Source: CADEED01 sp020442965
Lineage (GTDB): Bacteria; Pseudomonadota; Gammaproteobacteria; Steroidobacterales; Steroidobacteraceae
NCBI GenBank assembly: GCA_041395525.1
Contig: JAWLAH010000014.1
Location: 17,399 to 81,398 of the forward strand
Length of the DNA: 64,000 nt
Direction of reading: 5' to 3'
This document shows positions 17,288-25,151 of this stretch, piece after piece. The translations under genes were made by a program, and so were the position numbers. How positions within the stretch are numbered: the stretch's first letter is position 1; each line of letters begins with the position of its first letter. The notes under the pieces were generated by a model that saw nothing but the letters and a program-made list of their open reading frames with translations, had not been told where the DNA came from and did no database searches.

Positions 17288-18271
17288 CTAAGCCGCTGGT
17301 ACGTTGGCGCCCGCACTGCGCAGTCGGGCGAGCTTGTAGCGCAGCGTGCGCGGACTGATGCCGAGACGCTCCGCAACGACACGGCGACTGCCATTCGCGG
17401 CCTGCAGCGCCGCCAGAATCGCGTCCCGCTCGGTTCGCTCCAGCGTGTCAGCCAAGGCCGCTTGCGCCTTCTGCGCCACATCCACGCCGCTCGCGGGTTG
17501 CTCGAAGACGATGTGCTCGGCATCGATCACCGGTGCATTGGCCAGTATCATGGCTCGCTGCAGCAGGTTATCGAGTTCGCGTACGTTGCCGGGCCAACGG
17601 TTAGTCAGTAGCAGATGCGCAGCGTCCGCACTCAGTGCCGGGATTCGCGCCCCTGGGCGACTGCGCTGCTGCAACAGGTGCATGGCGAGCGGCAAGATGT
17701 CGTCGCGACGGTCGCGCAGCGGTGCCAGGCAGATTGGAAAGACGTTCAGCCGATAGTACAGATCCTCACGAAAGCGCCCCTGCTCGACGTCCGCACGCAG
17801 ATTGCGATTGGTGGCGGCCAGCACACGCACATCGAGCGCGACGATGCCGCGACCGCCAAGCCGCTCCACTTCGCGCTCCTGCAGCACTCGTAGCAGTTTG
17901 GCCTGCAGCGACAACGGCATCTCAGTGATTTCATCCAGCAGCAGCGTGCCGCCTTGAGCCTGCTCGAACTTGCCCGCATGCGCCGCATGCGCGCCGGTAA
18001 ACGCACCGCGTTCATGTCCGAAGAGCAACGATTCCAGCATCGACTCGGGAATGGCCGCGCAATTGATCGCGATGAAGGGGCCCTGCGATCGCGTGGATTC
18101 GCGGTGAATGTAGTGCGCCAGAACTTCTTTGCCAGTACCGGACTCTCCGATCAGGAGCACCGTGCAATCGGAATTTGCCACTCGACGGGCGAGTTCCAGG
18201 GTGATGCGTGATTTGGCGGCGACGGCGATCGGCTCGACGGCCAGTGGCGCGCTATGGCAACTCACGTTCAT
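17288..18271 (-). CDS. FleR/FlrC-like sigma-54 activator without receiver domain
   Basis: This 327-residue protein is an enhancer-binding ATPase for sigma-54 promoters. The P-loop GESGTGK is at residues 42-48, the sigma-54 contact loop GAFTGA at 89-94, and a Fis-type helix-turn-helix (VVAERLGISPRTLRYKLARL) ends the protein. FleR and FlrC normally begin with a phospho-receiver domain of about 120 residues. Here the ATG has its own ribosome binding site (AGAGG, six bases upstream) and only some 20 residues precede the ATPase. No fleS kinase gene is present. It probably drives class III flagellar genes constitutively or through another signal. Confidence 0.88.
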   Translation of the reverse strand: MNVSCHSAPLAVEPIAVAAKSRITLELARRVANSDCTVLLIGESGTGKEVLAHYIHRESTRSQGPFIAINCAAIPESMLESLLFGHERGAFTGAHAAHAGKFEQAQGGTLLLDEITEMPLSLQAKLLRVLQEREVERLGGRGIVALDVRVLAATNRNLRADVEQGRFREDLYYRLNVFPICLAPLRDRRDDILPLAMHLLQQRSRPGARIPALSADAAHLLLTNRWPGNVRELDNLLQRAMILANAPVIDAEHIVFEQPASGVDVAQKAQAALADTLERTERDAILAALQAANGSRRVVAERLGISPRTLRYKLARLRSAGANVPAA

Positions 18272-18320
18272 GCTTATCCTCTATCTGGCCGGCACCTTGA
18301 CTGGCGCACCTGGCAGGAAG

Positions 18321-18336
18321 TGCAAGACGCGTGCCT
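18321..18336 (-). promoter_or_regulatory. Sigma-54 promoter of the fleR-like gene
   Basis: The minus strand reads AGGCACG, CGTC, TTGCA, matching the -24/-12 consensus with exact GG-to-GC spacing. It lies about 50 bp upstream of the ATG at 18271. This places the fleR-like gene, and probably fliE-fliF and onward, under the FleQ-like activator encoded just upstream. Confidence 0.82.
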
Positions 18337-18388
18337 GGCCGTTGGGTGCTTGCCGCTGTGACCGACTTCGCATTGCGTGGCAGATGGG

Positions 18389-18424
18389 CGGCGGTTTTCC
18401 GCCGCGCGTCGAAATCTCGACGCG
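18389..18424 (-). terminator. Tandem hairpins after fleQ
   Basis: Two adjacent inverted repeats lie directly downstream of the fleQ stop: CGCGTCGA/TCGACGCG around a four-base loop (18405-18424), and CGGCGG/CCGCCG around TTTT (18389-18404). There is no run of U after them, so an intrinsic terminator is possible but not certain. They would separate fleQ from the sigma-54-driven unit that follows. Confidence 0.5.
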
Positions 18425-18426
18425 TG

Positions 18427-19584
18427 TCAGACGGTCGCCATTCCTAACTTGCGCAGCTTCTCGACCAGCGTGGTGCGCCGCAGATTGAGGAGACGAGCAG
18501 CTTGCGCCACTGTCCCTTCACTGCGCGACAGCGCTTGCCGGATCAAGCTGCGTTCGATCGTTAGTAAGTGCGCGCGCAGATCGAGGCCCTGATCCGGAAG
18601 ATCGAGCAGATTGTCCTCGTCGGTCAGTCGTACCGCCGACATGAGCTCCGGCGACAACTCCTCCTCGATCAACGTACTCTGGTCCATACGGTGCGTATGC
18701 GCCAACATGGCCTGCTCAGCCTCGGCCAGAGTTTCCCAGGATGGCGGTCGGTAGCGGGCCGGCAGATCGGCGATCCCGACCGGTCGATCCGGGCACAGAA
18801 TCGACAGGCGCTCGATCAAGTTGGCCAGTTCGCGAATATTTCCAGGCCACGAATAGGCTGCCAGCGCATCGATCGCCGGCCGTGAGATCATCAAGCGAGC
18901 GCGGCTTCCGCGTGCACTATTTGACGCAAACTCCTCGACTAGATCCGGCAAATCCTCGATACGGCTCGCGAGCGTTGGCATCTCGATCGGAAAGACATTG
19001 AGTCGATAGTACAGGTCACCGCGGAAGTTGCCGCATTCGATCTGTTCTTCGAGATTACGATGGGTCGCGGCAATGATCCGCACATCGCAGTTGGTCGTCA
19101 CATTACTACCGACCCGCTCGAAAGTACGCTCCTGCAACACGCGCAGCAGTTTCACCTGCATGGGCATACTCATGTCGCCGATTTCATCCAGGAACAGCGT
19201 GCCACCATCGGCGATTTCAAAGCGTCCCTTGCGAGTGGTGATCGCCCCGGTAAAGGAGCCCTTCTCGTGACCGAACAGCTCGCTTTCGAGTAGCTCCGCC
19301 GGAATCGCGCCGCAATTGACGGCGACGAATGGCCGCTGGCGCCGCGAACTGTGATCGTGTATTGCGCGCGCAGCGACTTCCTTGCCGGTACCGGATTCAC
19401 CGAGAATGAGCACGCTGGAATCGTAAGGCGCTACCTGCTCGATCAGCTGCACGACGGCCCGAACGGCGGGCGACGATCCGGTCGGTCGAATCGGTTGCGG
19501 CGGACTGCTGGCGGGGGTCTTGCGAAGCGCCTCGCCGCGATCCAGGTCGCGGTAACTCGCGGGAATCTTCTCAACGGTTTGCAC
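18427..19584 (-). CDS. fleQ: FleQ/FlrA-like master flagellar activator, shortened N-terminus
   Basis: The AAA+ and DNA-binding parts closely match FleQ: GESGTGK (residues 62-68), ESELFGHEKG, LFLDEIGDMSMPMQVKLLRV, and the C-terminal helix-turn-helix ending RRTTLVEKLRKLGM. I chose the GTG at 19584 because AGAGAGG lies at ideal distance upstream; the product is then 385 residues. FleQ in Pseudomonas has about 140 residues (a degenerate receiver) before the ATPase; only about 50 remain here. The sigma-54 contact loop reads GSFTGA rather than GAFTGA. An upstream ATG at 19683 lacks such a site. The gene should respond to c-di-GMP and FlhG if the family logic holds. Confidence 0.88.
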   Translation of the reverse strand: MQTVEKIPASYRDLDRGEALRKTPASSPPQPIRPTGSSPAVRAVVQLIEQVAPYDSSVLILGESGTGKEVAARAIHDHSSRRQRPFVAVNCGAIPAELLESELFGHEKGSFTGAITTRKGRFEIADGGTLFLDEIGDMSMPMQVKLLRVLQERTFERVGSNVTTNCDVRIIAATHRNLEEQIECGNFRGDLYYRLNVFPIEMPTLASRIEDLPDLVEEFASNSARGSRARLMISRPAIDALAAYSWPGNIRELANLIERLSILCPDRPVGIADLPARYRPPSWETLAEAEQAMLAHTHRMDQSTLIEEELSPELMSAVRLTDEDNLLDLPDQGLDLRAHLLTIERSLIRQALSRSEGTVAQAARLLNLRRTTLVEKLRKLGMATV

Positions 19585-19611
19585 AATTTCACCTCTCTCT
19601 GGGTGCCATTG

Positions 19612-19627
19612 TGTCAATCCTGTCAAT
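19612..19627. promoter_or_regulatory. Direct repeat of TGTCAAT upstream of fleQ
   Basis: TGTCAAT occurs twice, nine bases apart (19612-19618 and 19621-19627), about 30 bp upstream of the fleQ GTG start; on the minus strand it reads ATTGACA twice, resembling two -35 elements. The rest of the 214-bp gap up to the PilZ gene shows no gene. It may be a promoter or operator for fleQ. Confidence 0.35.
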
Positions 19628-19798
19628 GCGAACTGTGACCGAGTCGAAATTGGATCCTGCGGAAACTGGAACCTGCTCGGCATAAGACGAATGTCCGCCG
19701 CAGTGCTCCGAAAACCCCTAAAGTCGAACGGAAGTGCCGCGGAGTTCCCCTTAACGCACGACCGAACTGATCGGACGTTCTACACCGGGGGGCTCGTA

Positions 19799-20371
19799 CT
19801 AACGCGCGACGCGCGCGCCCGCAATTTTGCGACGATGATTGCGAAACACCAGTTTCTCGAGTTGGTCGGCCACGAGCTCGCCGAGCATTTCGAAACTCGC
19901 ACGTACCTGGCCGTCCTGTGCTGCAATCGTGATCCGTCCTGGCAGCGTCAACGGCTGCACCAAGGAATCGCGCAGATACAACTGCAGCAGCCCTTGCGAC
20001 CCCACGACCGGTACGGCGCCACCCGCCGACCATTGCCACGTCGCGCCGAGCGCGTTGAAGCGCACCGGCTGCGCGCGCGGTCGGACCTGGCTCGCCGTGA
20101 GCAATTGCCCGACCAGATCCAGCAATAAGTTGATCTTGAAATCCATGCGCGCGAGATCGGCAGCATACGGCGATGTCTCGTCGGGCTTTTCGACCGTACT
20201 GTGCTCCTCGAGTGCATCGCAGGCTTGCAGCAGCCGCAGGTTCTGCTCGGCAAGATGGAGTGCGGTCGGTTCGCCAAAATCGCTCGGCCGGGGTTGCCAG
20301 ACAAGCGACAGAACGTCTTCGTACGCCAGTTCGTCGAACAATACGACCGTGTCGCGACCATCGAAACTCAT
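19799..20371 (-). CDS. Probable atypical PilZ (c-di-GMP receptor) protein
   Basis: This 190-residue protein begins with a degenerate segment, then has a long helix (ARMDFKINLLLDLVGQLL) and a beta-rich C-terminal domain (VVGSQGLLQLYLRDSLVQPL). That layout is typical of the atypical/tetrameric PilZ family (PilZ_2), often found between fliS and fleQ in Xanthomonas-like bacteria. The canonical RxxxR and DxSxxG motifs are not visible, as expected for the atypical group. Its ATG overlaps the end of the fliT-like gene by four bases. A role linking c-di-GMP to flagellar function is inferred from family and position. Confidence 0.65.
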   Translation of the reverse strand: MSFDGRDTVVLFDELAYEDVLSLVWQPRPSDFGEPTALHLAEQNLRLLQACDALEEHSTVEKPDETSPYAADLARMDFKINLLLDLVGQLLTASQVRPRAQPVRFNALGATWQWSAGGAVPVVGSQGLLQLYLRDSLVQPLTLPGRITIAAQDGQVRASFEMLGELVADQLEKLVFRNHRRKIAGARVAR

Positions 20372-20709
20372 GGTCGCGGCCGATCCGAACCGGCGCCAAC
20401 TCGCAACGCGGCTGCTCTTGCCACCATCGCCTCGGACTCACTCATCGCAGCCTCGAGCGCCGCGACACAGCGGCGACTTTGCTCATCGGATGATAGCATC
20501 CGCAGCTGCGCCAGTAGGTCGCGCCGATACTCGATAAGACTCGCGACGCGCGCCCAGCGACCGCTCGCCAATTGCATGCCGATCATCGCAGTGCAATCGA
20601 CAATGCGATCGCCTAGCGATCGCCACCCGTTCGGTAGCGTTTCTTGAGACAAGCCGCCCTGGATCAAACGCAGCTGCGGCCGAGCGGATTCGGAATTGAT
20701 TGCGCTCAT
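20368..20709 (-). CDS. FliT-like flagellar chaperone candidate
   Basis: This 113-residue protein starts MSAINSESARP (ATG at 20709, overlapping the fliS stop). The middle and C-terminus are helical (WARVASLIEYRRDLLAQLRML), resembling the short four-helix FliT/FlgN-type chaperones. In Pseudomonas a FliT-like gene follows fliS. Sequence similarity is too weak to be certain; position and size support the call. Confidence 0.55.
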   Translation of the reverse strand: MSAINSESARPQLRLIQGGLSQETLPNGWRSLGDRIVDCTAMIGMQLASGRWARVASLIEYRRDLLAQLRMLSSDEQSRRCVAALEAAMSESEAMVARAAALRVGAGSDRPRP

Positions 20710-21125
20710 CGGGCCGGACCCTTCGCGGCGCGTGCCTGCGGCGGAATCTGCAACCACGCCGTTCTTATCCCATTCAGCAGCGTACTGACTTCGTCGAGCG
20801 AATCGAACTGGGCGTCTGCGCTTATTTGCAGCAGTCGACGACACAGGTATTCGTACAGCGAATCCAGGTTGTGGGCGAGTTCGCCGCCTGCCTCGAGATC
20901 GAGACAGTTGCGCAGCTCATCGATGATCGACACCGTACGGTGCAGCAGCTGTGCTTTCTCCGCGTGCGCACCCTGGTGCGCCAACGCGCGAGCACTGGCG
21001 ATGCGCTCGAGCGCACCGTCCATCAACATCACGATCAGCCGATGCGGATCCGAAGCCGCCACCCCGCCATGCGTGGCGACACTTTGATAGGCCGCTAACT
21101 TCTGCGCGTACCCTGGAGCGGACAT
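20706..21125 (-). CDS. fliS: FliS, flagellin export chaperone
   Basis: FliS (139 residues) binds the C-terminus of flagellin and prevents premature polymerisation. The family motifs YQSVATHGG, PHRLIVMLMDGALERI and the helix around NLDSLYEYLCRRLLQI are present. It has its own sigma-28 promoter in the 69-bp gap after fliD and is coupled to the fliT-like gene downstream. Confidence 0.95.
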   Translation of the reverse strand: MSAPGYAQKLAAYQSVATHGGVAASDPHRLIVMLMDGALERIASARALAHQGAHAEKAQLLHRTVSIIDELRNCLDLEAGGELAHNLDSLYEYLCRRLLQISADAQFDSLDEVSTLLNGIRTAWLQIPPQARAAKGPAR

Positions 21126-21159
21126 GGCACGATTCTCCGATCAGAACTTCCTGATCGCT

Positions 21160-21186
21160 GTATCGGCATGCGCCCGTGCGACTTGA
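21160..21186 (-). promoter_or_regulatory. Sigma-28 promoter of fliS
   Basis: On the minus strand TCAA, a 15-base spacer and GCCGATAC match the FliA consensus TAAA-N15-GCCGATAA at ten of twelve positions. It ends about 35 bp upstream of the fliS ATG, so fliS can be expressed separately from fliD. Confidence 0.8.
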
Positions 21187-21194
21187 ATAACTCG

Positions 21195-22574
21195 TTAGCT
21201 GACAGGCTTGGACAGCTGTTGGGTCAGGAAATTGGCGGTCGACTGCAACCCCGCCAACGCAACATCCAGCGCCGAGAACTGTGCTCGATAGCGTGCCTCG
21301 ACCGCCAGCATGCGTCGATCCAGCGCGTCCCGATCCGTTTGCAGCGTGCGCTTCTGACCCTGCAGGTTGTTGGTACGATTGTCCAGCCGACCCTCGCCGG
21401 CCAACACGCGCTCGAGCGACGCGTCAATTCGGGCGGCAATGCCATCGCTCGCACCGAACAGGCGGCCGACGCCGTCAAAGTCGGCCGCCAGAGCGGCACT
21501 CAATTTGGCATCGTCGAGCTGCAATGTGCCTTCTTTGGTCGTCGTGATGCCGATCGACGCGAGTGTGGTGTAGGGCCGTGTAGCGCCAGTGGTCGGCGCG
21601 GCGATTTCCCGTCGCAGGTCAGCTTCGACGTTGCGCAGCAGCGCGTCGCCCAATAGCGGACCTGCCTCTCGGGTCGTCGGATTGAAACGCCGCAGGTTGG
21701 CGAGCGTCGCTGCTGTCGCATTGAAGTCAGCAACGAACTTCTTGATGCGTTCAACCGCTGCGTCCGAATCGTTACCAACCGTGACGGTCTCGATTGAGCC
21801 AGGGGCGGCGCTGTGGAGCGTCAGCGTGACACCGTCGATCGCACCGCTGATCGTATTGGTGGAGCTCGTGACATCAAAGCCCTCGATACGGACCACTGCA
21901 TCGGTTGCGGCCGCGAGCTCAGTGTAATTTCCCGTCGGGCCGGCGACATTGTAGTCGAGCGCAGTCAACCCGCCATCACCACCAGAAGCCACGATCTGTA
22001 GAGTATTCACCTCGCCCGACTCACGCGCTGAGACAACCAGTCGGCTGCCGTCACCGGTCGTTACGATCGTCGCTCGCACAGCCAAATTGGTCGGCGCGCT
22101 GTTGATCGCATCGCGTATGCCTGCGAGCGTATTGTTAGTATCGTCGATGACGATAGCAAAGCTGCGGACTCCGGCGGAGATACTGAGAGTTCCTGTCCCA
22201 ACGACGGTCGACGAACCGCCCGCAAATGCGTGCGACGCGATCTTGTGAGCGCTTGCCACCTGGGCGACCTCGATTTCGAAGCTGCCGGGGGCGGCGGCGG
22301 TGTTCGCCGTAGCAGTGAAGATCCCCTCGCTGCTACTGGCGACAGCGCGCGTCTGAAAGCTGTCGATCGTTTTAAGTGGCGCAACAGCGCCTTGCAGTGA
22401 GGCCAGAGCACCGCGCATCGCACCGAGCGCGGAAATCTGTGTCGTTAGCTTGGTGTCCTGACGCTGGATACGCTGTGCCGCAGGCGCCCGCTCCGCAGCC
22501 ACGAGCTGCGCGACGATCGAGTTGACGTCGAGTCCGGAACTGATCCCTGGCGAGCGGAGCACTGGCACTGGCAT
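21195..22574 (-). CDS. fliD: FliD, filament cap protein
   Basis: FliD (459 residues) caps the filament and folds exported flagellin into place. The N-terminal signature SPGISSGLDVNSIVAQLVAAE and the C-terminal coiled-coil helices (LQTDRDALDRRMLAVEARYR, then FSALDVALAGLQS) flank a variable middle. It follows fliC after a hairpin terminator, with no flaG in between. Confidence 0.96.
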   Translation of the reverse strand: MPVPVLRSPGISSGLDVNSIVAQLVAAERAPAAQRIQRQDTKLTTQISALGAMRGALASLQGAVAPLKTIDSFQTRAVASSSEGIFTATANTAAAPGSFEIEVAQVASAHKIASHAFAGGSSTVVGTGTLSISAGVRSFAIVIDDTNNTLAGIRDAINSAPTNLAVRATIVTTGDGSRLVVSARESGEVNTLQIVASGGDGGLTALDYNVAGPTGNYTELAAATDAVVRIEGFDVTSSTNTISGAIDGVTLTLHSAAPGSIETVTVGNDSDAAVERIKKFVADFNATAATLANLRRFNPTTREAGPLLGDALLRNVEADLRREIAAPTTGATRPYTTLASIGITTTKEGTLQLDDAKLSAALAADFDGVGRLFGASDGIAARIDASLERVLAGEGRLDNRTNNLQGQKRTLQTDRDALDRRMLAVEARYRAQFSALDVALAGLQSTANFLTQQLSKPVS

Positions 22575-22609
22575 TACCTCAAGGAAAATCGATCAAGTGG
22601 AGCTGTGAG

Positions 22610-22640
22610 AAAGCAGCGACCGCCTCACGACGGTCGCCGC
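22610..22640 (-). terminator. Hairpin terminator after fliC
   Basis: On the minus strand a perfect 7-bp stem GCGACCG/CGGTCGC with an eight-base loop (22616-22637) is followed by TGCTTTCT. It lies 32 bp after the fliC stop and would end the flagellin transcript before fliD. The U-run is interrupted, so efficiency is uncertain. Confidence 0.6.
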
Positions 22641-22668
22641 CCCTTTTCAGCTCCCGAGTTGCTGATGC

Positions 22669-23823
22669 TTAGCGCAGCAGCGACAGCACGTTCTGCGGCA
22701 CAGCGTTGGCCTGCGACAGAATCGCGGTACCGGCCTGCTGCAGAATCTGCGCCTTGGTCAGTGCGGCAGTTTCCGATGCGAAGTCGGCGTCGAGAATTCG
22801 GCTGCGAGCAGCTGACATGTTCTCGGCACCCGTCTGCAGGTTGGCAACCACTGACGAGAAGCGGTTCTGGATCGCACCCAGCGTCGCGCGGGCCGTGTTG
22901 ACCTGTTGCAGCGCGCTATCCATCTGCTGGATCGCGAGCGTCGCACCAGCGAAAGAAGCGACTGACGTGGCGGTCAGACCGACCGTGGTCACTGCCGTCG
23001 CATCACCGTCAGTACCAGCGGCGTTGAAGCCCGTCAGCACTCCAGTGTCTGTACCGGTAACTACGATGTTCGCGCCAGAGGTCAGCACGATGCGGTTGGT
23101 CGCTGCATCGAGCGCGGCGTTGACGCCTGTCGAAGCCGCGTAGTTGTTGATCGAATCAACAACCTGGCCGATGCGCTGCTGGGCCGAACCCACCGCGCCC
23201 AAGCTGGCACCGACGTCCACACCGTTGATGACGAGTGCGCCCGCACCAACGGCGGTGAGAGTCGTGATACCGGTCACTGCGCTCGACTGGCCGGTAGCGG
23301 CCGTCACGGACGACAGTGCGGCGATGTTCGCATCGACGAGGCCCGATACGCTGATCGTCTCGTTGGCGTTCGCACCGACCTGGAACACGGCTGACGTGAA
23401 GCTGCCGTCCAATACCTTGACGCCGTTGAACGACGTCTGGTTGGCAACACGGTCGATTTCCTGCAGCAGCTGACCCACTTCCGACTGCAGAGCGGCGCGG
23501 TCCGACGCACTGTTGGTCGCGTTGGCCGACTGCACGCTGATCTCGCGGATGCGCTGCAAGTTGTTAGAGACTTCATTCAACGCGCCTTCGGCGGTCTGGG
23601 CGAGCGAGATGCCGTCGTTGGCATTGCGCACGGCCTGGTTCAAACCGCGGATCTGCGTGGTGAAACGCTCGGAAATGGCGAGGCCGGCGGCGTCGTCCTT
23701 CGCGCTGTTGATGCGCAGGCCGGACGAGAGGCGCTGCAGCGCCGTGGAAAGCTGACTACCAGACGTCGAGAGGTTGCGCTGAGCGTTCAGCGACATCACG
23801 TTGGTGTTGATTACCTGAGGCAT
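22669..23823 (-). CDS. fliC: FliC, flagellin
   Basis: This is the filament subunit (384 residues). The conserved N-terminal D0/D1 (MPQVINTNVMSLNAQRNL; LSSGLRINSAKDDAAGLAIS) and C-terminal D1/D0 (ILDADFASETAALTKAQILQ; ending NVLSLLR) flank a short variable centre of about 150 residues, so the surface domain is small. The ATG at 23823 has a strong AAGGAG ribosome site; a GTG inside that site is not the start. A sigma-28 promoter lies upstream and a hairpin downstream. It is the only flagellin gene in the window. Confidence 0.98.
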   Translation of the reverse strand: MPQVINTNVMSLNAQRNLSTSGSQLSTALQRLSSGLRINSAKDDAAGLAISERFTTQIRGLNQAVRNANDGISLAQTAEGALNEVSNNLQRIREISVQSANATNSASDRAALQSEVGQLLQEIDRVANQTSFNGVKVLDGSFTSAVFQVGANANETISVSGLVDANIAALSSVTAATGQSSAVTGITTLTAVGAGALVINGVDVGASLGAVGSAQQRIGQVVDSINNYAASTGVNAALDAATNRIVLTSGANIVVTGTDTGVLTGFNAAGTDGDATAVTTVGLTATSVASFAGATLAIQQMDSALQQVNTARATLGAIQNRFSSVVANLQTGAENMSAARSRILDADFASETAALTKAQILQQAGTAILSQANAVPQNVLSLLR

Positions 23824-23897
23824 TGAGATCACTCCTTAAAAAGACAAACTTTGCGATATCCTGAGCTTCCATTCAGTGAAGCCCTGTTCTGATCCCT

Positions 23898-23924
23898 GTA
23901 TCGGTAGGTGCTTGCCGCGCTTGA
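23898..23924 (-). promoter_or_regulatory. Sigma-28 promoter of fliC
   Basis: TCAA, 15 bases, then ACCGATAC on the minus strand match the FliA consensus in spacing and in most -10 positions. It lies about 75 bp before the fliC ATG, in the 121-bp gap after flgL, leaving a 60-70-base untranslated leader. Confidence 0.8.
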
Positions 23925-23944
23925 GGAGTGCTCCGTGACCCAGG

Positions 23945-25138
23945 TCACAGATAGTCGAACAGCGAGAGTTGCGCAATGCGTGTATAGGCGGCTTGTGCGG
24001 CCTGCAGACCGGCGTACTGCTGGTTCAGACGTGTGACGGCGGCCGCATAGTCCGTGTCCCGCAACGCCGACGCATCGCCTTGCAGCTCGAGCTCGAGCGA
24101 CTGTCGGGTTTCGTTGCTCGCGTCAATCGCCGACAGACGCGCACCCACCTGCGCACGAACTTGCAAAATGTGATCGATCGCCTTATCGAGGCCGACAAGC
24201 CCGCTACCGACTTCGGTCGCAAAGCGCGCCTTCTCCGCGTCGGTGGCGGTTCGATTCTCCATCGTCGCGACCAGCGAATCGAGCAACGTGAACACACTGC
24301 CACGTCCCGCTGGCGACACCTCGAACTCATCACCGCTGGCAGCGGTGCCGGTGATAGTCACGCGTACGCCGCGAAATTCGATCGCATCCCCGCTGGTATA
24401 ACTACCCGTCACGATCGTATTGTTGCTGGAGTCCAGGATTTCGTAGCTGCCCGGTGCGGTGAAGCGGATGCGATAGGCATCGGCCACCCAGGCGGCCGGA
24501 TCGAACACTGACCCGACATCGACGCTGGCGGCGCCGGTGTTGGCGGCTGCGATCGCGGTCGTGAACGTGCCGTTGCCGCGCGGCGCCGCCATGAATACGT
24601 CCAGCCCGGTGTGTCCGTCGGCGAGACTCTGCGTATCGCTGATCTCGACCTGCCGAATCGTCGTGTCGCCGCTGTAACGTACGCCCGCTGCATCGCGGAC
24701 GAAGGGCTTGGTCTGCGTGGCGGTCCCGGCGAACAGATATTCACCGCTGCCGTCCGCGCGATTGGCGGTCGCAACCAGTTCATCGATCCGCGTGCGCAGT
24801 TCCGCAGTGAGCATGCGTCGCTCATCCGCTCCCACGGTCGCATTGCCGCCTTGCACGACGAGCTCGCGCACACGTTGCAATACATTGCCGCTATCCGCGA
24901 GCGCCTCTTCGGTGCCGCCAAGCCGGCTCTCCAGGTAGTTAGCGTTGCGGGCGAACTGCTCGGATGCCGATAGGGCGCGCTCCAGACCAGCGATTCGGGT
25001 CGCGGCGATAGGATCGTCCGCTGGAGTTCGAACGCGCAAACCGGTCGCTACCTCCGCCTGCGTACGCGCGAGCCGCGCCTGCTGTTCGAGCATCGCGTCC
25101 ACCGTGTTCCTGTTCCAGCCTAGCGTTGAGACTCGCAT
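23945..25138 (-). CDS. flgL: FlgL, hook-filament junction protein 2
   Basis: FlgL (397 residues) joins hook to filament. The start is MRVSTLGWNRN, with GGGAG six bases upstream of the ATG at 25138; the reading frame is open further upstream but overlaps flgK. The flagellin-like N-terminal helices (QQARLARTQAEVATGLRV) and C-terminal helix (LNQQYAGLQAAQAAYTRI) are present. It follows flgK by 13 bp and precedes the fliC promoter. Confidence 0.94.
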   Translation of the reverse strand: MRVSTLGWNRNTVDAMLEQQARLARTQAEVATGLRVRTPADDPIAATRIAGLERALSASEQFARNANYLESRLGGTEEALADSGNVLQRVRELVVQGGNATVGADERRMLTAELRTRIDELVATANRADGSGEYLFAGTATQTKPFVRDAAGVRYSGDTTIRQVEISDTQSLADGHTGLDVFMAAPRGNGTFTTAIAAANTGAASVDVGSVFDPAAWVADAYRIRFTAPGSYEILDSSNNTIVTGSYTSGDAIEFRGVRVTITGTAASGDEFEVSPAGRGSVFTLLDSLVATMENRTATDAEKARFATEVGSGLVGLDKAIDHILQVRAQVGARLSAIDASNETRQSLELELQGDASALRDTDYAAAVTRLNQQYAGLQAAQAAYTRIAQLSLFDYL

Positions 25139-25151
25139 CGCCATCTCCCGA

